Source: Pedobacter ureilyticus (GTDB lineage: Bacteria > Bacteroidota > Bacteroidia > Sphingobacteriales > Sphingobacteriaceae). Taken from it: a stretch of 64,000 nt of DNA. A program made the translations under genes and the position numbers. Shown here piece after piece: positions 9,173-17,123 of the stretch (positions are counted from its first letter, which is position 1; every line of letters begins with the position of its first letter). The notes under the pieces are model-generated. The model was given only the letters and a program-made list of their open reading frames with translations. It ran no database searches and had not been told where the DNA came from. The stretch spans positions 198,086 to 262,085 of the forward strand of contig NZ_SSHJ01000004.1 of the NCBI RefSeq assembly GCF_005925345.1, read 5' to 3'.

Positions 9173-10363
9173 ATGACACAAGTTTTCCACACCAAGAGTA
9201 AGGTAATCATTACCTGTAATAAAAGGCTATCAACCTACCTACAAGCAGAAGTAGAAGAATTGGGCTACACCATTGTAAGAAGTTTTTCTACTGGAGTTGA
9301 GCTAAACATTACCCTTAACGAGTGTATTAAGCTTAACCTAAACTTACGTTGTGCCAGCCAAATTTTGTACAGCCTAAAGAGCTTTACCGCAAAAAACCCC
9401 GAAGAATTATATACAGCCTTAGTAGCCATGGAGTGGGAAGAATTGCTAGATTTCTCTGGTTATTTCTCTGTTACGTCGAATGTAGATAACGCGTTTATCA
9501 CTACGCCTTTATTTGCTAATTTAAAAGTTAAGGATGCCATAGTAGATAGAATTAAAGATAAGAAAGGTATTCGCCCCAACACCGGATCTGATGCCAACAA
9601 GGCCGTTGTGCACTTATATTGGAAAGATAGCGATGCTGATGTTTTTATAGATACTAGCGGCGAAACCTTGAGCAAACACGGATACAGAAAAATACCTGGC
9701 AAAGCGCCAATGCTAGAAGCATTAGCTGCAAGCACCGTTTTAGCCACAAAATGGGATCAAAAATCTCCCTTTGTTAACCCAATGTGTGGTTCTGGCACTT
9801 TAGCCATAGAAGCCGCTTTACTAGCTACCAACCGCAGGCCTGGCTTATACCGCATGAATTATGGGTTTATGCACATTATAGGATATGATGAAGAAGTTTT
9901 TTTTGCCGAGCGTAGAGCTTTAAAAGATCAGGTAATTAAAAACATAGACTTACAAATTATTGCTACCGATATTTCTGAAGACGCCGTAGAAGTAAGCAGA
10001 AAAAATGCTAAAACCGCGGGGGTAGACCAGCTTATACAATTTGAAGTTTGCGACTTTGCGAACACCCATGTTCCAGAGGGCGGCAAAGGTGTTGTGGTGT
10101 TTAATCCCGAATATGGGGAAAGATTGGGGACACACAGCAACTTAGAGCTTACCTACAAACGCATGGGCGACTTTATGAAGACCAAATGCAAAGGCTATCA
10201 TGGATATATTTTCACGGGAAACCCCGATCTAGCAAAGAAAATAGGGCTTAAAGCTGATAGAAAGATAGAATTTTACAATGGCAAACTAGATTGCAGAATG
10301 TTAGAATATGAGCTGTATGATGGCAGCAGACGACCAGAAAACGAACGCCCCAACAAGCGATAG
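9173..10363 (+). CDS. THUMP-domain class I SAM-dependent RNA methyltransferase (RlmL/Trm14-like)
   Basis: This 396-residue protein has an N-terminal ferredoxin-like plus THUMP region (about 1-160) and a Rossmann methyltransferase. Motif I is FVNPMCGSGTLAIEAAL (about 200-216), an acidic motif follows (IIATDISEDAVEVSRKNA), and the catalytic motif reads VVFNPEYGERLG. Relatives methylate guanosine N2 in 23S rRNA or tRNA. The usual catalytic tetrapeptide is NPPY/DPPY; here it is NPEY. The frame is open back to 9062, inside the divergent gene, but the ATG at 9173 begins the family N-terminus MTQVFHTKSKVIITC. A near-consensus -7 box (TAACTTCG, 9157-9164) lies 8 bp before it. The exact target base is unknown. 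Confidence 0.88.
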   Translation: MTQVFHTKSKVIITCNKRLSTYLQAEVEELGYTIVRSFSTGVELNITLNECIKLNLNLRCASQILYSLKSFTAKNPEELYTALVAMEWEELLDFSGYFSVTSNVDNAFITTPLFANLKVKDAIVDRIKDKKGIRPNTGSDANKAVVHLYWKDSDADVFIDTSGETLSKHGYRKIPGKAPMLEALAASTVLATKWDQKSPFVNPMCGSGTLAIEAALLATNRRPGLYRMNYGFMHIIGYDEEVFFAERRALKDQVIKNIDLQIIATDISEDAVEVSRKNAKTAGVDQLIQFEVCDFANTHVPEGGKGVVVFNPEYGERLGTHSNLELTYKRMGDFMKTKCKGYHGYIFTGNPDLAKKIGLKADRKIEFYNGKLDCRMLEYELYDGSRRPENERPNKR

Positions 10364-10417
10364 CTAAAAAAGTTTTAAAAAATACTCCTCAATCTTAAAA
10401 GTTTTACTCACATGTGT

Positions 10418-10453
10418 TGTACTTGGCAAAATATTTGTATAGCTTCAAGTACA
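10418..10453. promoter_or_regulatory. Inverted repeat flanking the XRE gene promoter region
   Basis: TGTACTTG (10418-10425) and CAAGTACA (10446-10453) form a perfect 8-bp inverted repeat separated by 20 bp. It ends 13 bp before the start of the XRE regulator. The two half-sites look like paired operator halves for autoregulation, but a chance match is possible. Confidence 0.4.
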
Positions 10454-10466
10454 TTTAACTACCTAC

Positions 10467-10700
10467 ATGATGAACGAAACTTACAGAAAAGAGATGCAAC
10501 GCATCGCCTTAAGAATTAGAAAAGTACGCGAATTCAAAAATTTTTCGCAAGAGTATCTGGCTACTAAAATTGGTATTTCTCAAAATGCTTACAGCAAAAT
10601 TGAGTTAGGCTATAGTAAAATTACGCTAGACAGGCTTTTCCACATCGCTAAGCTACTTGATGTAGACACCTATGAATTACTGGCTTCAAAAAGAAACTAG
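10467..10700 (+). CDS. XRE-family helix-turn-helix regulator
   Basis: The 77-residue protein is essentially one HTH_3 domain: RIRKVREFKNFSQEYLATKIGISQNAYSKIELGYSKITLDRLFHIAKLLDVDTYELL, with recognition helix SQNAYSKIE. Single-domain XRE proteins of this size are usually dimeric repressors, often autoregulated. Start could be either of two adjacent ATGs (10467 or 10470). It stands alone, followed by a strong terminator at 10723, so no toxin or restriction partner is attached. An inverted repeat precedes it at 10418-10453. Confidence 0.85.
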   Translation: MMNETYRKEMQRIALRIRKVREFKNFSQEYLATKIGISQNAYSKIELGYSKITLDRLFHIAKLLDVDTYELLASKRN

Positions 10701-10722
10701 CAACAACAAGTCGCATAGCTTT

Positions 10723-10757
10723 AAGATGCTCGATAACCAATCGAGCATCTTTTTTTT
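10723..10757 (+). terminator. Rho-independent terminator after the XRE gene
   Basis: AAGATGCTCGAT (10723-10734) pairs perfectly with ATCGAGCATCTT (10740-10751) across a 5-nt loop and runs into T7. It is one of the clearest terminators in the window. Confidence 0.9.
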
Positions 10758-10846
10758 GCTTAGCAACCAAACTATTAGCGGAGGCCAATTGCTTTTTCTT
10801 CAACTCCGAGTCCCTCAACCAAAAGATATCGCATAACTTTACGCAC

Positions 10847-11494
10847 ATGCAAAATATCTTAACCCAAACCATCAACTTTGTTAAAAAAACTTTGGCCACT
10901 GCCGAAGCCGGACACGACTGGTTCCATATTGAGCGTGTTTATAAAACAGCGCAAACAATTAACAAAACCGAAAAAGCAGACGTGTTAGTAGTAGCCTTAG
11001 CTGCCTTGTTACACGACATTGCAGATAGTAAATTTAATGGTGGAGACGAAGAAATTGGCCCCCAAAAAGCGGGAGATTTTTTAGCGAGCATAGGAGTACA
11101 ACCAGAAATAATTAACGAGGTAAAATTGATCATTAAAAACCTATCGTTTAAAGCTAGTTTTGGCGAAATCAATTACGCTTCAAAAGAATTGGATGTAGTG
11201 CAAGATGCTGATAGGTTAGATGCCATAGGAGCAATTGGAATTGCCAGAGCATTTACATACGGGGGGTTCAAAAACAGGGTTTTGTACGACCCAGCTATCA
11301 AACCCAATCTACAAATGACCAAAGAAGAGTACAAAAATACCACCGCCCCTACAATCAATCATTTTTATGAAAAACTATTGCTGTTAAAAGATTTGATGAA
11401 AACCGAAACGGGTAAAGCAATGGCACAACAACGACATGACTTTATGCTTACCTACCTTGAGCAGTTTTATGCCGAATGGGAAGGAAAAAAATAA
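10847..11494 (+). CDS. HD-domain metal-dependent phosphohydrolase
   Basis: The 215-residue protein is a single HD domain: H27 (DWFHIERVY), the H56-D57 pair (LLHDIADSKF) and the distal D120 (VVQDADRLDAIGAIGIARAF), the metal ligands of the superfamily. It resembles YedJ/YpgQ-type small nucleotide or phosphate ester hydrolases; the substrate is not known. A near-consensus -7 box, TAACTTTA at 10834-10841, ends only 5 bp before the ATG, so the mRNA may have almost no 5' leader. The radical-SAM gene follows 50 bp later but has its own promoter. Confidence 0.88.
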   Translation: MQNILTQTINFVKKTLATAEAGHDWFHIERVYKTAQTINKTEKADVLVVALAALLHDIADSKFNGGDEEIGPQKAGDFLASIGVQPEIINEVKLIIKNLSFKASFGEINYASKELDVVQDADRLDAIGAIGIARAFTYGGFKNRVLYDPAIKPNLQMTKEEYKNTTAPTINHFYEKLLLLKDLMKTETGKAMAQQRHDFMLTYLEQFYAEWEGKK

Positions 11495-11509
11495 AACTAA
11501 AATTATTAG

Positions 11510-11538
11510 CTATTTTACTATATTTGTTAGTAAAATAG
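11510..11538 (+). promoter_or_regulatory. Perfect 11-bp dyad around a consensus -7 box of the radical-SAM operon
   Basis: CTATTTTACTA (11510-11520) and TAGTAAAATAG (11528-11538) are exact reverse complements separated by 7 bp. A full TAnnTTTG match, TATATTTG, occupies 11519-11526, overlapping the left arm and spacer. A protein bound here would cover the promoter. The dyad also starts 15 bp after the HD gene stop, but its very low GC and lack of a T-tract make a terminator less likely. Confidence 0.55.
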
Positions 11539-11544
11539 TTGAAT

Positions 11545-12801
11545 ATGTCTGAAAGGTTAAGGAAAAAACTAAACATATTGGCCGATGCGGCAAAATATGA
11601 TGTTTCATGCTCATCAAGCGGTAGCGATAGGAAAAACACAAATAAAGGAGTAGGAAACGGGCATCAATCTGGTATTTGCCATACTTATACTGAAGATGGA
11701 CGATGTGTTTCTTTACTTAAAATTTTACTGACCAACCACTGCATTTTTGATTGTGCTTATTGCGTTTCTCGAAGAAGTAATGATATTGAACGTGCGGCCT
11801 TTACAGTAGACGAAGTAGTAGAATTAACCATGAATTTCTACCGAAGAAACTATATCGAAGGGCTTTTCTTAAGTTCCGGCATATTTAAAAATGCTGATTT
11901 TACCATGGAAAGGTTACTTCGTGTGGTGAAAAAATTACGGCTCGAAGAAAACTACAACGGATACATCCATTTAAAAACCATTCCCGGAGCAAGCGACGAG
12001 CTAATTACAGAAGCTGGACTTTATGCTGATAGGATGAGTATCAATCTAGAAATGCCAACAGAAACCGGACTAAAACTCTTAGCTCCAGAAAAAAGCCATC
12101 AAGATGTAATTAAGCCATTAGGTTTTGTAAAAAATCAAATCATTCAATTTAAAGAAGAAAAAAAGCTAATTAAAAGTGTACCGAAGTTTGTACCTGCTGG
12201 CCAAAGTACACAAATGGTTATTGGTGCCACCCCAGAAACCGACAAGGAAATTATGTATACGGCTGCTAATTTCTACAAAAGTTTTTCACTAAAGCGAGTT
12301 TATTATTCTGGCTATATTCCTATTAGTAACGATAGTAGAATGCCAGTTTTGGGCACACAACCGCCTTTATTACGAGAAAACAGACTCTACCAAACCGATT
12401 GGCTCATGCGCTTTTACGGTTTCGATGTGCAAGAACTTTTGAACGATGCCAACCCGCATTTAGATACCGATATTGACCCAAAATTGAGTTGGGCGTTAAG
12501 GAACATGCACCACTTCCCTATTGATATCAATACTGCAGATTATAATACGATTTTACGTGTGCCAGGCATTGGTGTGGGCTCGGCGAAAAAAATTGTACAG
12601 GCCAGAAAATTCGGCAAACTTTACATCCATCAGCTAAAAAAAATAGGGATTGCTTACAATAGAGCAAAACATTTTATTACTTGTGCAGATACGCCATACC
12701 AATTAAAAGATTTTCAGGGTCACCAAATTAAGGGATTTATTTTAGCAGAAAGTCAAAGCAAGTACCTGAAAACGCCTAACAATCAAATGTTGTTGTTTTA
12801 A
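11545..12801 (+). CDS. Putative DNA modification/repair radical SAM protein (TIGR03916 type)
   Basis: This 418-residue protein binds a 4Fe-4S cluster through C66-x3-C70-x2-C73 (CIFDCAYC), the radical SAM signature. Further family blocks are GICHTYTEDGRCVSLLK, LFLSSGIFKN and HLKTIPGASDELI. Near the C-terminus a helix-hairpin-helix (INTADYNTILRVPGIGVGSAKKIVQARKFG) points to nucleic-acid binding. The TIGR03916 family is known to be encoded next to TIGR03915 proteins and sometimes uracil-DNA-glycosylase domains, but its chemistry is uncharacterised. The partner follows 100 bp downstream. ATG at 11545 is preferred over the in-frame TTG at 11539, which lies within a hairpin arm's flank. Confidence 0.9.
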   Translation: MSERLRKKLNILADAAKYDVSCSSSGSDRKNTNKGVGNGHQSGICHTYTEDGRCVSLLKILLTNHCIFDCAYCVSRRSNDIERAAFTVDEVVELTMNFYRRNYIEGLFLSSGIFKNADFTMERLLRVVKKLRLEENYNGYIHLKTIPGASDELITEAGLYADRMSINLEMPTETGLKLLAPEKSHQDVIKPLGFVKNQIIQFKEEKKLIKSVPKFVPAGQSTQMVIGATPETDKEIMYTAANFYKSFSLKRVYYSGYIPISNDSRMPVLGTQPPLLRENRLYQTDWLMRFYGFDVQELLNDANPHLDTDIDPKLSWALRNMHHFPIDINTADYNTILRVPGIGVGSAKKIVQARKFGKLYIHQLKKIGIAYNRAKHFITCADTPYQLKDFQGHQIKGFILAESQSKYLKTPNNQMLLF

Positions 12802-12901
12802 ACAGCCTCTCCCTACCCTTCCAAAGGAGGGGAGCTAGTAAAGCACCTATGCCAGGCGATCGATCTAGAACGATTAAACAGTTAAACGATTAACCACAAA
12901 G

Positions 12902-13657
12902 ATGATTTACATTTTCGATGGAAGTTTAGAGGGGTTACTAACCGCAGTTTTCGAATGGTTTGAACGAAAACCAGGTTTAACCAAGATTGTATCTGAAGAA
13001 AGACATCAACCTAATGTTTTTAGTCAATCGTTTGAAGTTTTAACAGATAGAGCCAAGGCCGATAGGGTATGGAACGGCTTGGCAAAGCGATTAGATAGAA
13101 ACTGGATGAGAAAGATATATTGCACTTACCTATCGGAAATCCCTGAAATGCATCAAGAAATTTTTGGTTTCTGCTGCTACATCTTTCAACATCAGGCGGG
13201 TGCCGAAAAAAATTATGGCAATGCACAGGTACTAAATATTACGCAAACAGCCAGAAAGGTAGAGCGTGAAAAACATAGGATGGAAGCTTTTATCCGCTTT
13301 CAAAAAACTGCTGATGGAATGTTTTATTGCGGCATCGATCCAGATTTCAATGTTATCCCGTTACTGGTTAACCATTTTAAAAATCGCTATGCCGACCAAC
13401 AATGGATCATCTACGATATTAAAAGACATTACGGCATTTATTACAACCTGCAAACGGTAGAAGAAATTAAAATTGATATAGACAAAAGCCTTATGAAAAA
13501 AGCTAACCAACATCTTTTAGATGAGCAGGAAACTTTATATGCTGATTTATGGAAAGACTATTTTAAGAGCACCAATATTGTAGCCCGTAAAAACACCAAA
13601 CTGCATACTCAACACGTGCCTAAACGCTATTGGAAATATCTAACCGAAAAATTATAA
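12902..13657 (+). CDS. TIGR03915-family putative DNA repair partner protein
   Basis: The 251-residue product starts MIYIFDGSLEGLLTAVFEWF and includes the conserved YxYLSE-like and HRMEAFIRFQ blocks (KVEREKHRMEAFIRFQKTADGMFYCGIDPDFNVIPLL) and WIIYDIKRHYGIYYN. These are the marks of TIGR03915, which occurs beside TIGR03916 radical SAM enzymes. In many bacteria the same module is fused to a uracil-DNA-glycosylase domain; at 251 residues this protein ends before any such domain. Joint action on DNA with the radical SAM protein is inferred from this conserved pairing. The pair is probably one transcript. Confidence 0.88.
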   Translation: MIYIFDGSLEGLLTAVFEWFERKPGLTKIVSEERHQPNVFSQSFEVLTDRAKADRVWNGLAKRLDRNWMRKIYCTYLSEIPEMHQEIFGFCCYIFQHQAGAEKNYGNAQVLNITQTARKVEREKHRMEAFIRFQKTADGMFYCGIDPDFNVIPLLVNHFKNRYADQQWIIYDIKRHYGIYYNLQTVEEIKIDIDKSLMKKANQHLLDEQETLYADLWKDYFKSTNIVARKNTKLHTQHVPKRYWKYLTEKL

Positions 13658-13665
13658 GCAAGCAA

Positions 13666-13699
13666 TTAACATTATCTTAACCTAATAGCTGTAATTTAG
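13666..13699 (+). promoter_or_regulatory. Candidate Pho box and -7 element before the PhoR-like kinase
   Basis: TTAACAT (13666-13672) and TTAACCT (13677-13683) are direct repeats with an 11-bp period, the spacing used by PhoB/PhoP dimers. Eight bp later TAATTTAG (13692-13699) matches the TAnnTTTG -7 box with one mismatch. The geometry is identical to the site at 14862-14895. Confidence 0.6.
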
Positions 13700-13717
13700 C
13701 AATATAAAAATTTATAA

Positions 13718-14770
13718 ATGAAGTTTAGCGTATTGGTTTTATTTACAGCTTTGGCTGTTGGGCTGTCCATTGGTTTGGTAAATTACCACTTTCAGGGCAG
13801 TTGGTATTATCTACTTATATCTTTCGGAATTTCATTTGGCACCAGTTTCCTCGTATTTTATTATCTACTAGAAAAATACATTTACAGTAAAATTAAGCTT
13901 ATTTACAAGCAAATACATAACCTCAAACTCGGCAAAGATTTAAAAGAAGCGCTTGGAGAATATGTAAGTGCCGACCCCATAAACGATGTACAACAAGAAG
14001 TGGAAGAATGGGCTGGAGCTAAGAAAAAAGAAATTGAACTGTTAAAAAAACAGGAACAGTTTAGAAGAGAATTTCTTTCGAACGTATCTCACGAATTTAA
14101 AACCCCCCTTTTTGCCATACAGGGATATATTGAAACCCTGCAAGATTGCCTGTTAGACGACCCTGAAATGGCTGTAAAGTTTTTAAAAAAAGCAGAAAAC
14201 AATGTTGAGCGGCTAAGCTACTTGATCAAAGATCTAGATTCGATTTCGAAATTAGAAACCGGCGAAATACCCATTAACTATGTAAGGTTTGATATTGTAC
14301 CTTTAGTAAAGGAGGTGCTCGACATATTGGAAGATAAAGCCCTATCTACACAAACAAAACTAATTTTTAAGGATAAATATACTGCGCCCACAATGGTGTA
14401 CGCAGATAGAGAAAAAATTAGACAGGTAATGATGAACCTCATCCAAAATTCTATCAAATATGGTAAAGAAAATGGCTCTACTTCAGTTAAAATATTTGAA
14501 CTGCACGACCAATACCTAATTGAAGTTACCGACGACGGCATGGGCATTGAAGAGAAACATTTGACGCGTTTGTTTGAGCGCTTTTACCGGATAGACTCCC
14601 ATCGTTCTAGAAAAGAAGGAGGAACAGGTTTGGGCTTAGCTATTGTAAAACACATTTTAGAAGCGCACCAACAAACTATTTCTGTACGAAGCACCCCAAA
14701 TATCGGAACTACATTTGCCTTCACGATCCAAAAATATCACGAACCTTTGTTAAACTACGGTAAAAAATAA
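13718..14770 (+). CDS. PhoR-like sensor histidine kinase
   Basis: The 350-residue kinase has two N-terminal membrane helices (about 3-21 and 29-51) with almost no periplasmic loop, a short linker, a HisKA domain with phosphoacceptor H125 (FLSNVSHEFKTPL), and HATPase_c with the N box (VMMNLIQNSIKYG), G1 (VTDDGMGIEE), the F box (LFERFYRID) and G2 (GGTGLGLAI). The lack of a sensor domain fits PhoR, which senses through transporter partners. It lies directly upstream of DUF47-Pit phosphate genes and behind a Pho-box-like promoter, so phosphate control is a reasonable inference. No response regulator gene is adjacent on either side. Confidence 0.85.
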   Translation: MKFSVLVLFTALAVGLSIGLVNYHFQGSWYYLLISFGISFGTSFLVFYYLLEKYIYSKIKLIYKQIHNLKLGKDLKEALGEYVSADPINDVQQEVEEWAGAKKKEIELLKKQEQFRREFLSNVSHEFKTPLFAIQGYIETLQDCLLDDPEMAVKFLKKAENNVERLSYLIKDLDSISKLETGEIPINYVRFDIVPLVKEVLDILEDKALSTQTKLIFKDKYTAPTMVYADREKIRQVMMNLIQNSIKYGKENGSTSVKIFELHDQYLIEVTDDGMGIEEKHLTRLFERFYRIDSHRSRKEGGTGLGLAIVKHILEAHQQTISVRSTPNIGTTFAFTIQKYHEPLLNYGKK

Positions 14771-14861
14771 ATACTGTTTTCGCCCTTTAAGACTAATATA
14801 AGGCATTTCAATTCACTAACGCAGCTAAACCATTAACAATCAAATAAAATTGTCGCAAAAG

Positions 14862-14895
14862 TTAACATTAACTTAACATTGCGACTTTACTTTTG
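14862..14895 (+). promoter_or_regulatory. Candidate Pho box and exact -7 element before the DUF47-Pit operon
   Basis: TTAACAT occurs twice (14862-14868 and 14873-14879) with an 11-bp period. Eight bp further is TACTTTTG (14888-14895), a full match to the Bacteroidota -7 consensus TAnnTTTG. The box sits where an activator would replace a -33 element. The start codon is 20 bp downstream. Confidence 0.68.
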
Positions 14896-14915
14896 CATCA
14901 TATTTAAATACGAGT

Positions 14916-15557
14916 ATGAGCAATATATTTAGCTTCTTTACACCTAAAGACAAAAAATTTCAGCCATTATTTGAGCAAGCTGGAAGTAATGTTAGAAAAA
15001 TCGCAGAAACACTTTTAATAGTAGTTACTGCTGATGATATCGAAAAAAGAAAAGAAGCCATTAAAGAGGTAGAACGCCTTGAGCATGTTGGCGATGATAT
15101 TACCCACACTATCTTTATCGAATTAAGTAAAAACTTTATCACACCGTTTGACAGGGAAGATATCCACTCGCTAGCTAGTGCTATTGATGATATTGCCGAT
15201 TATATCCACGCATCAGCAGGAAACATTGAACTTTACAACGTAACCAACATTGGCGAGCCAATGGTAAAATTAGCCGAGTTGCTGGTAGAAATGTGTACCG
15301 ACCTTGAAAAAGCGATTAAAGAACTAAGAAGCTTTAAAAACATTAGAGTAATTGCTGATGCTTGCGTGAGAATTAATAGTGCAGAAAACCAAGCAGACTA
15401 CACTTGCAACTTGGCTATTGCCCGTTTATTCGAATTTGAAACTAACGCGATAGAATTAATTAAGCAAAAAGAGGTGTTACAAACGCTAGAAATTGCCACT
15501 GATAAATGTGAAGATGCAGCAAATGTGCTAGAATCTATCTTGGTTAAAAACGCATAA
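14916..15557 (+). CDS. DUF47 (PhoU-like) phosphate transport accessory protein
   Basis: The 213-residue all-helical protein belongs to the DUF47/TIGR00153 PhoU-like family. Typical blocks are FTPKDKKFQPLFEQAG, RLEHVGDDITHTIFIELSKNFITPFDREDIHSLASAIDDIADYI and CVRINSAENQADY, including the metal-binding E/DxxxD repeats of PhoU bundles. Members are nearly always encoded next to Pit transporters and are thought to tune their activity. Here the Pit gene starts 7 bp after the stop, so the two are co-transcribed. The start has a TAnnTTTG promoter and Pho-box-like repeats 20-54 bp upstream. Confidence 0.92.
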   Translation: MSNIFSFFTPKDKKFQPLFEQAGSNVRKIAETLLIVVTADDIEKRKEAIKEVERLEHVGDDITHTIFIELSKNFITPFDREDIHSLASAIDDIADYIHASAGNIELYNVTNIGEPMVKLAELLVEMCTDLEKAIKELRSFKNIRVIADACVRINSAENQADYTCNLAIARLFEFETNAIELIKQKEVLQTLEIATDKCEDAANVLESILVKNA

Positions 15558-15564
15558 GATCATT

Positions 15565-16857
15565 ATGACCATACTTCTAATCATTATTGTTTTAGCGCTG
15601 ATCTTTGATTACATCAACGGTTTTCATGATGCAGCTAACGCAATTGCAACCATTGTGGCCACAAAGGTACTTACACCTTTCCAAGCTGTAGTATGGGCTG
15701 CATTTTTTAACTTTTTAGCCTATTGGGTGTTTGGTTTCGGTGTTGCCGATACCGTTGCTAAAACAGCAAACACCATGGAAATTAACCTCACGGTTATTTT
15801 GGCGGGAGTAATAGCAGCTATTATATGGAATTTATTAACCTGGTGGTTTGGCATCCCTTCCAGTTCATCGCATACCTTAATTGGTGGTTTTGCGGGGGCA
15901 GCAGTAGCCCACGCAGGCTTAGACGTAGTAAATTGGTATAAAGAAGGTAAGGCTGGCGAAATGCCAACAGGCGTTTTGGTAATTGTTGGCTTTATTGTAC
16001 TTGCGCCGCTTATTGGTGCAATTGTATCTTATTTTATTTCTATTTGGTTACTCCACTCTGCTAAGAAAAGTATTTGGCCCAAAGTATTTACGCTTTCGCT
16101 GATGATTGCAACTATTGTTTTTGTATACTTCCAAATGGTTCCCTATGATAAAATTTTAAAACCACGTTTCGAATCTGAATTTTGGAGTGTAGTTTTCGAA
16201 TCTCATAACATCAAATGGTTCTTAGTTGCTTTTATCGTATTAACGATCAGCTCTTTTTGTTTGATTTTTAGCTTCTTAAGTCATCATCAATCTACCAAAT
16301 GGCTTAGAAAAATGCAGCTACTATCTTCTGCCGCATTCAGTTTAGGACACGGTGGTAACGATTCGCAAAAAGTAATGGGAATTATTGCTGCTGCAGTTTT
16401 AGTTTATGTACACCAAAGCGGGGTTACTATGGAAAGTATGCCAGATTGGTTACACGTAGTATTACCCGGTAAAGATGCTAGTGGTAACGAAACAGCTGCC
16501 CACATGCCTGCTTGGATACCTTTAGCTTGTTATACCGCAATATCTGTTGGGACGTTAAGTGGTGGTTGGAAAATTGTTAAAACAATGGGTTCTAAAATTA
16601 CAAAAGTAACTCCATTTGAAGGTGTAACCGCAGAAACCGCAGGTGCTTTAACACTTTACTTTACTGAGCATTTAAAAATTCCGGTAAGTACCACACATAC
16701 CATTACAGGATCTATTATTGGCTCTGGCATAACCAAAGGAACTTCTGCCGTAAAATGGGGAGTAACCGTTAAATTGATATGGGCATGGGTTTTAACCATT
16801 CCTGTTTCGGCAGCTCTGGCAGCAATATTATATTATATTTTAGCTTTCTTTATTTAA
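15565..16857 (+). CDS. pit: Pit-family inorganic phosphate transporter
   Basis: The 430-residue integral membrane protein has about ten hydrophobic segments. The two family signatures are both seen: FDYINGFHDAANAIATIVATKVLTP near the N-terminus with GIPSSSSHTLIGG, and the second half copy FSLGHGGNDSQKVMGII with IPVSTTHTITGSIIG. These duplicated GxHDAAN/GGNDSQK and P-S/T-S-x-T-H-T motifs form the phosphate path in PiT transporters, which carry metal-phosphate with protons or sodium. It is the second gene of the DUF47-pit operon and ends in a strong terminator. Confidence 0.94.
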   Translation: MTILLIIIVLALIFDYINGFHDAANAIATIVATKVLTPFQAVVWAAFFNFLAYWVFGFGVADTVAKTANTMEINLTVILAGVIAAIIWNLLTWWFGIPSSSSHTLIGGFAGAAVAHAGLDVVNWYKEGKAGEMPTGVLVIVGFIVLAPLIGAIVSYFISIWLLHSAKKSIWPKVFTLSLMIATIVFVYFQMVPYDKILKPRFESEFWSVVFESHNIKWFLVAFIVLTISSFCLIFSFLSHHQSTKWLRKMQLLSSAAFSLGHGGNDSQKVMGIIAAAVLVYVHQSGVTMESMPDWLHVVLPGKDASGNETAAHMPAWIPLACYTAISVGTLSGGWKIVKTMGSKITKVTPFEGVTAETAGALTLYFTEHLKIPVSTTHTITGSIIGSGITKGTSAVKWGVTVKLIWAWVLTIPVSAALAAILYYILAFFI

Positions 16858-16874
16858 AGAAAGATTTAATCAAA

Positions 16875-16914
16875 CAGAGAAAGGCAGTTCGTTTGGGCTG
16901 CCTTTTTCTGTTTT
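16875..16914 (+). terminator. Rho-independent terminator of the DUF47-pit operon
   Basis: CAGAGAAAGGCAG (16875-16887) pairs with CTGCCTTTTTCTG (16898-16910) with one mismatch and a T-rich 3' arm. The left arm and loop (AAAGGCAGTTC) recur in the terminator at 55934. The rest of 16915-17123 holds no gene. Confidence 0.85.
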
Positions 16915-17123
16915 CGAGTATTTCAGTATTCGGTTAGACAAAATTCATCTCCCTACGCCATAAGCTTACAAAGCTAGAACTGGTCTATTAATAAGAACTT
17001 CAGCTTTTATAAAGGTTAATCATCTTCAAAACTTTGTTAAATTTCCGTTAACTATTTTATTATCTATAATATAATTTTAGATAGGTAACAGCGATTAAAC
17101 GAATGACCTGTAGTTTTCGCAGC

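Noticed and set aside
17037..17053. Pho-box-like repeat TTAAAT-N5-TTAACT with 11-bp period
   Set aside because: No -7 box at the required distance and no gene downstream on that strand; lies between convergent genes, so probably chance in AT-rich DNA.
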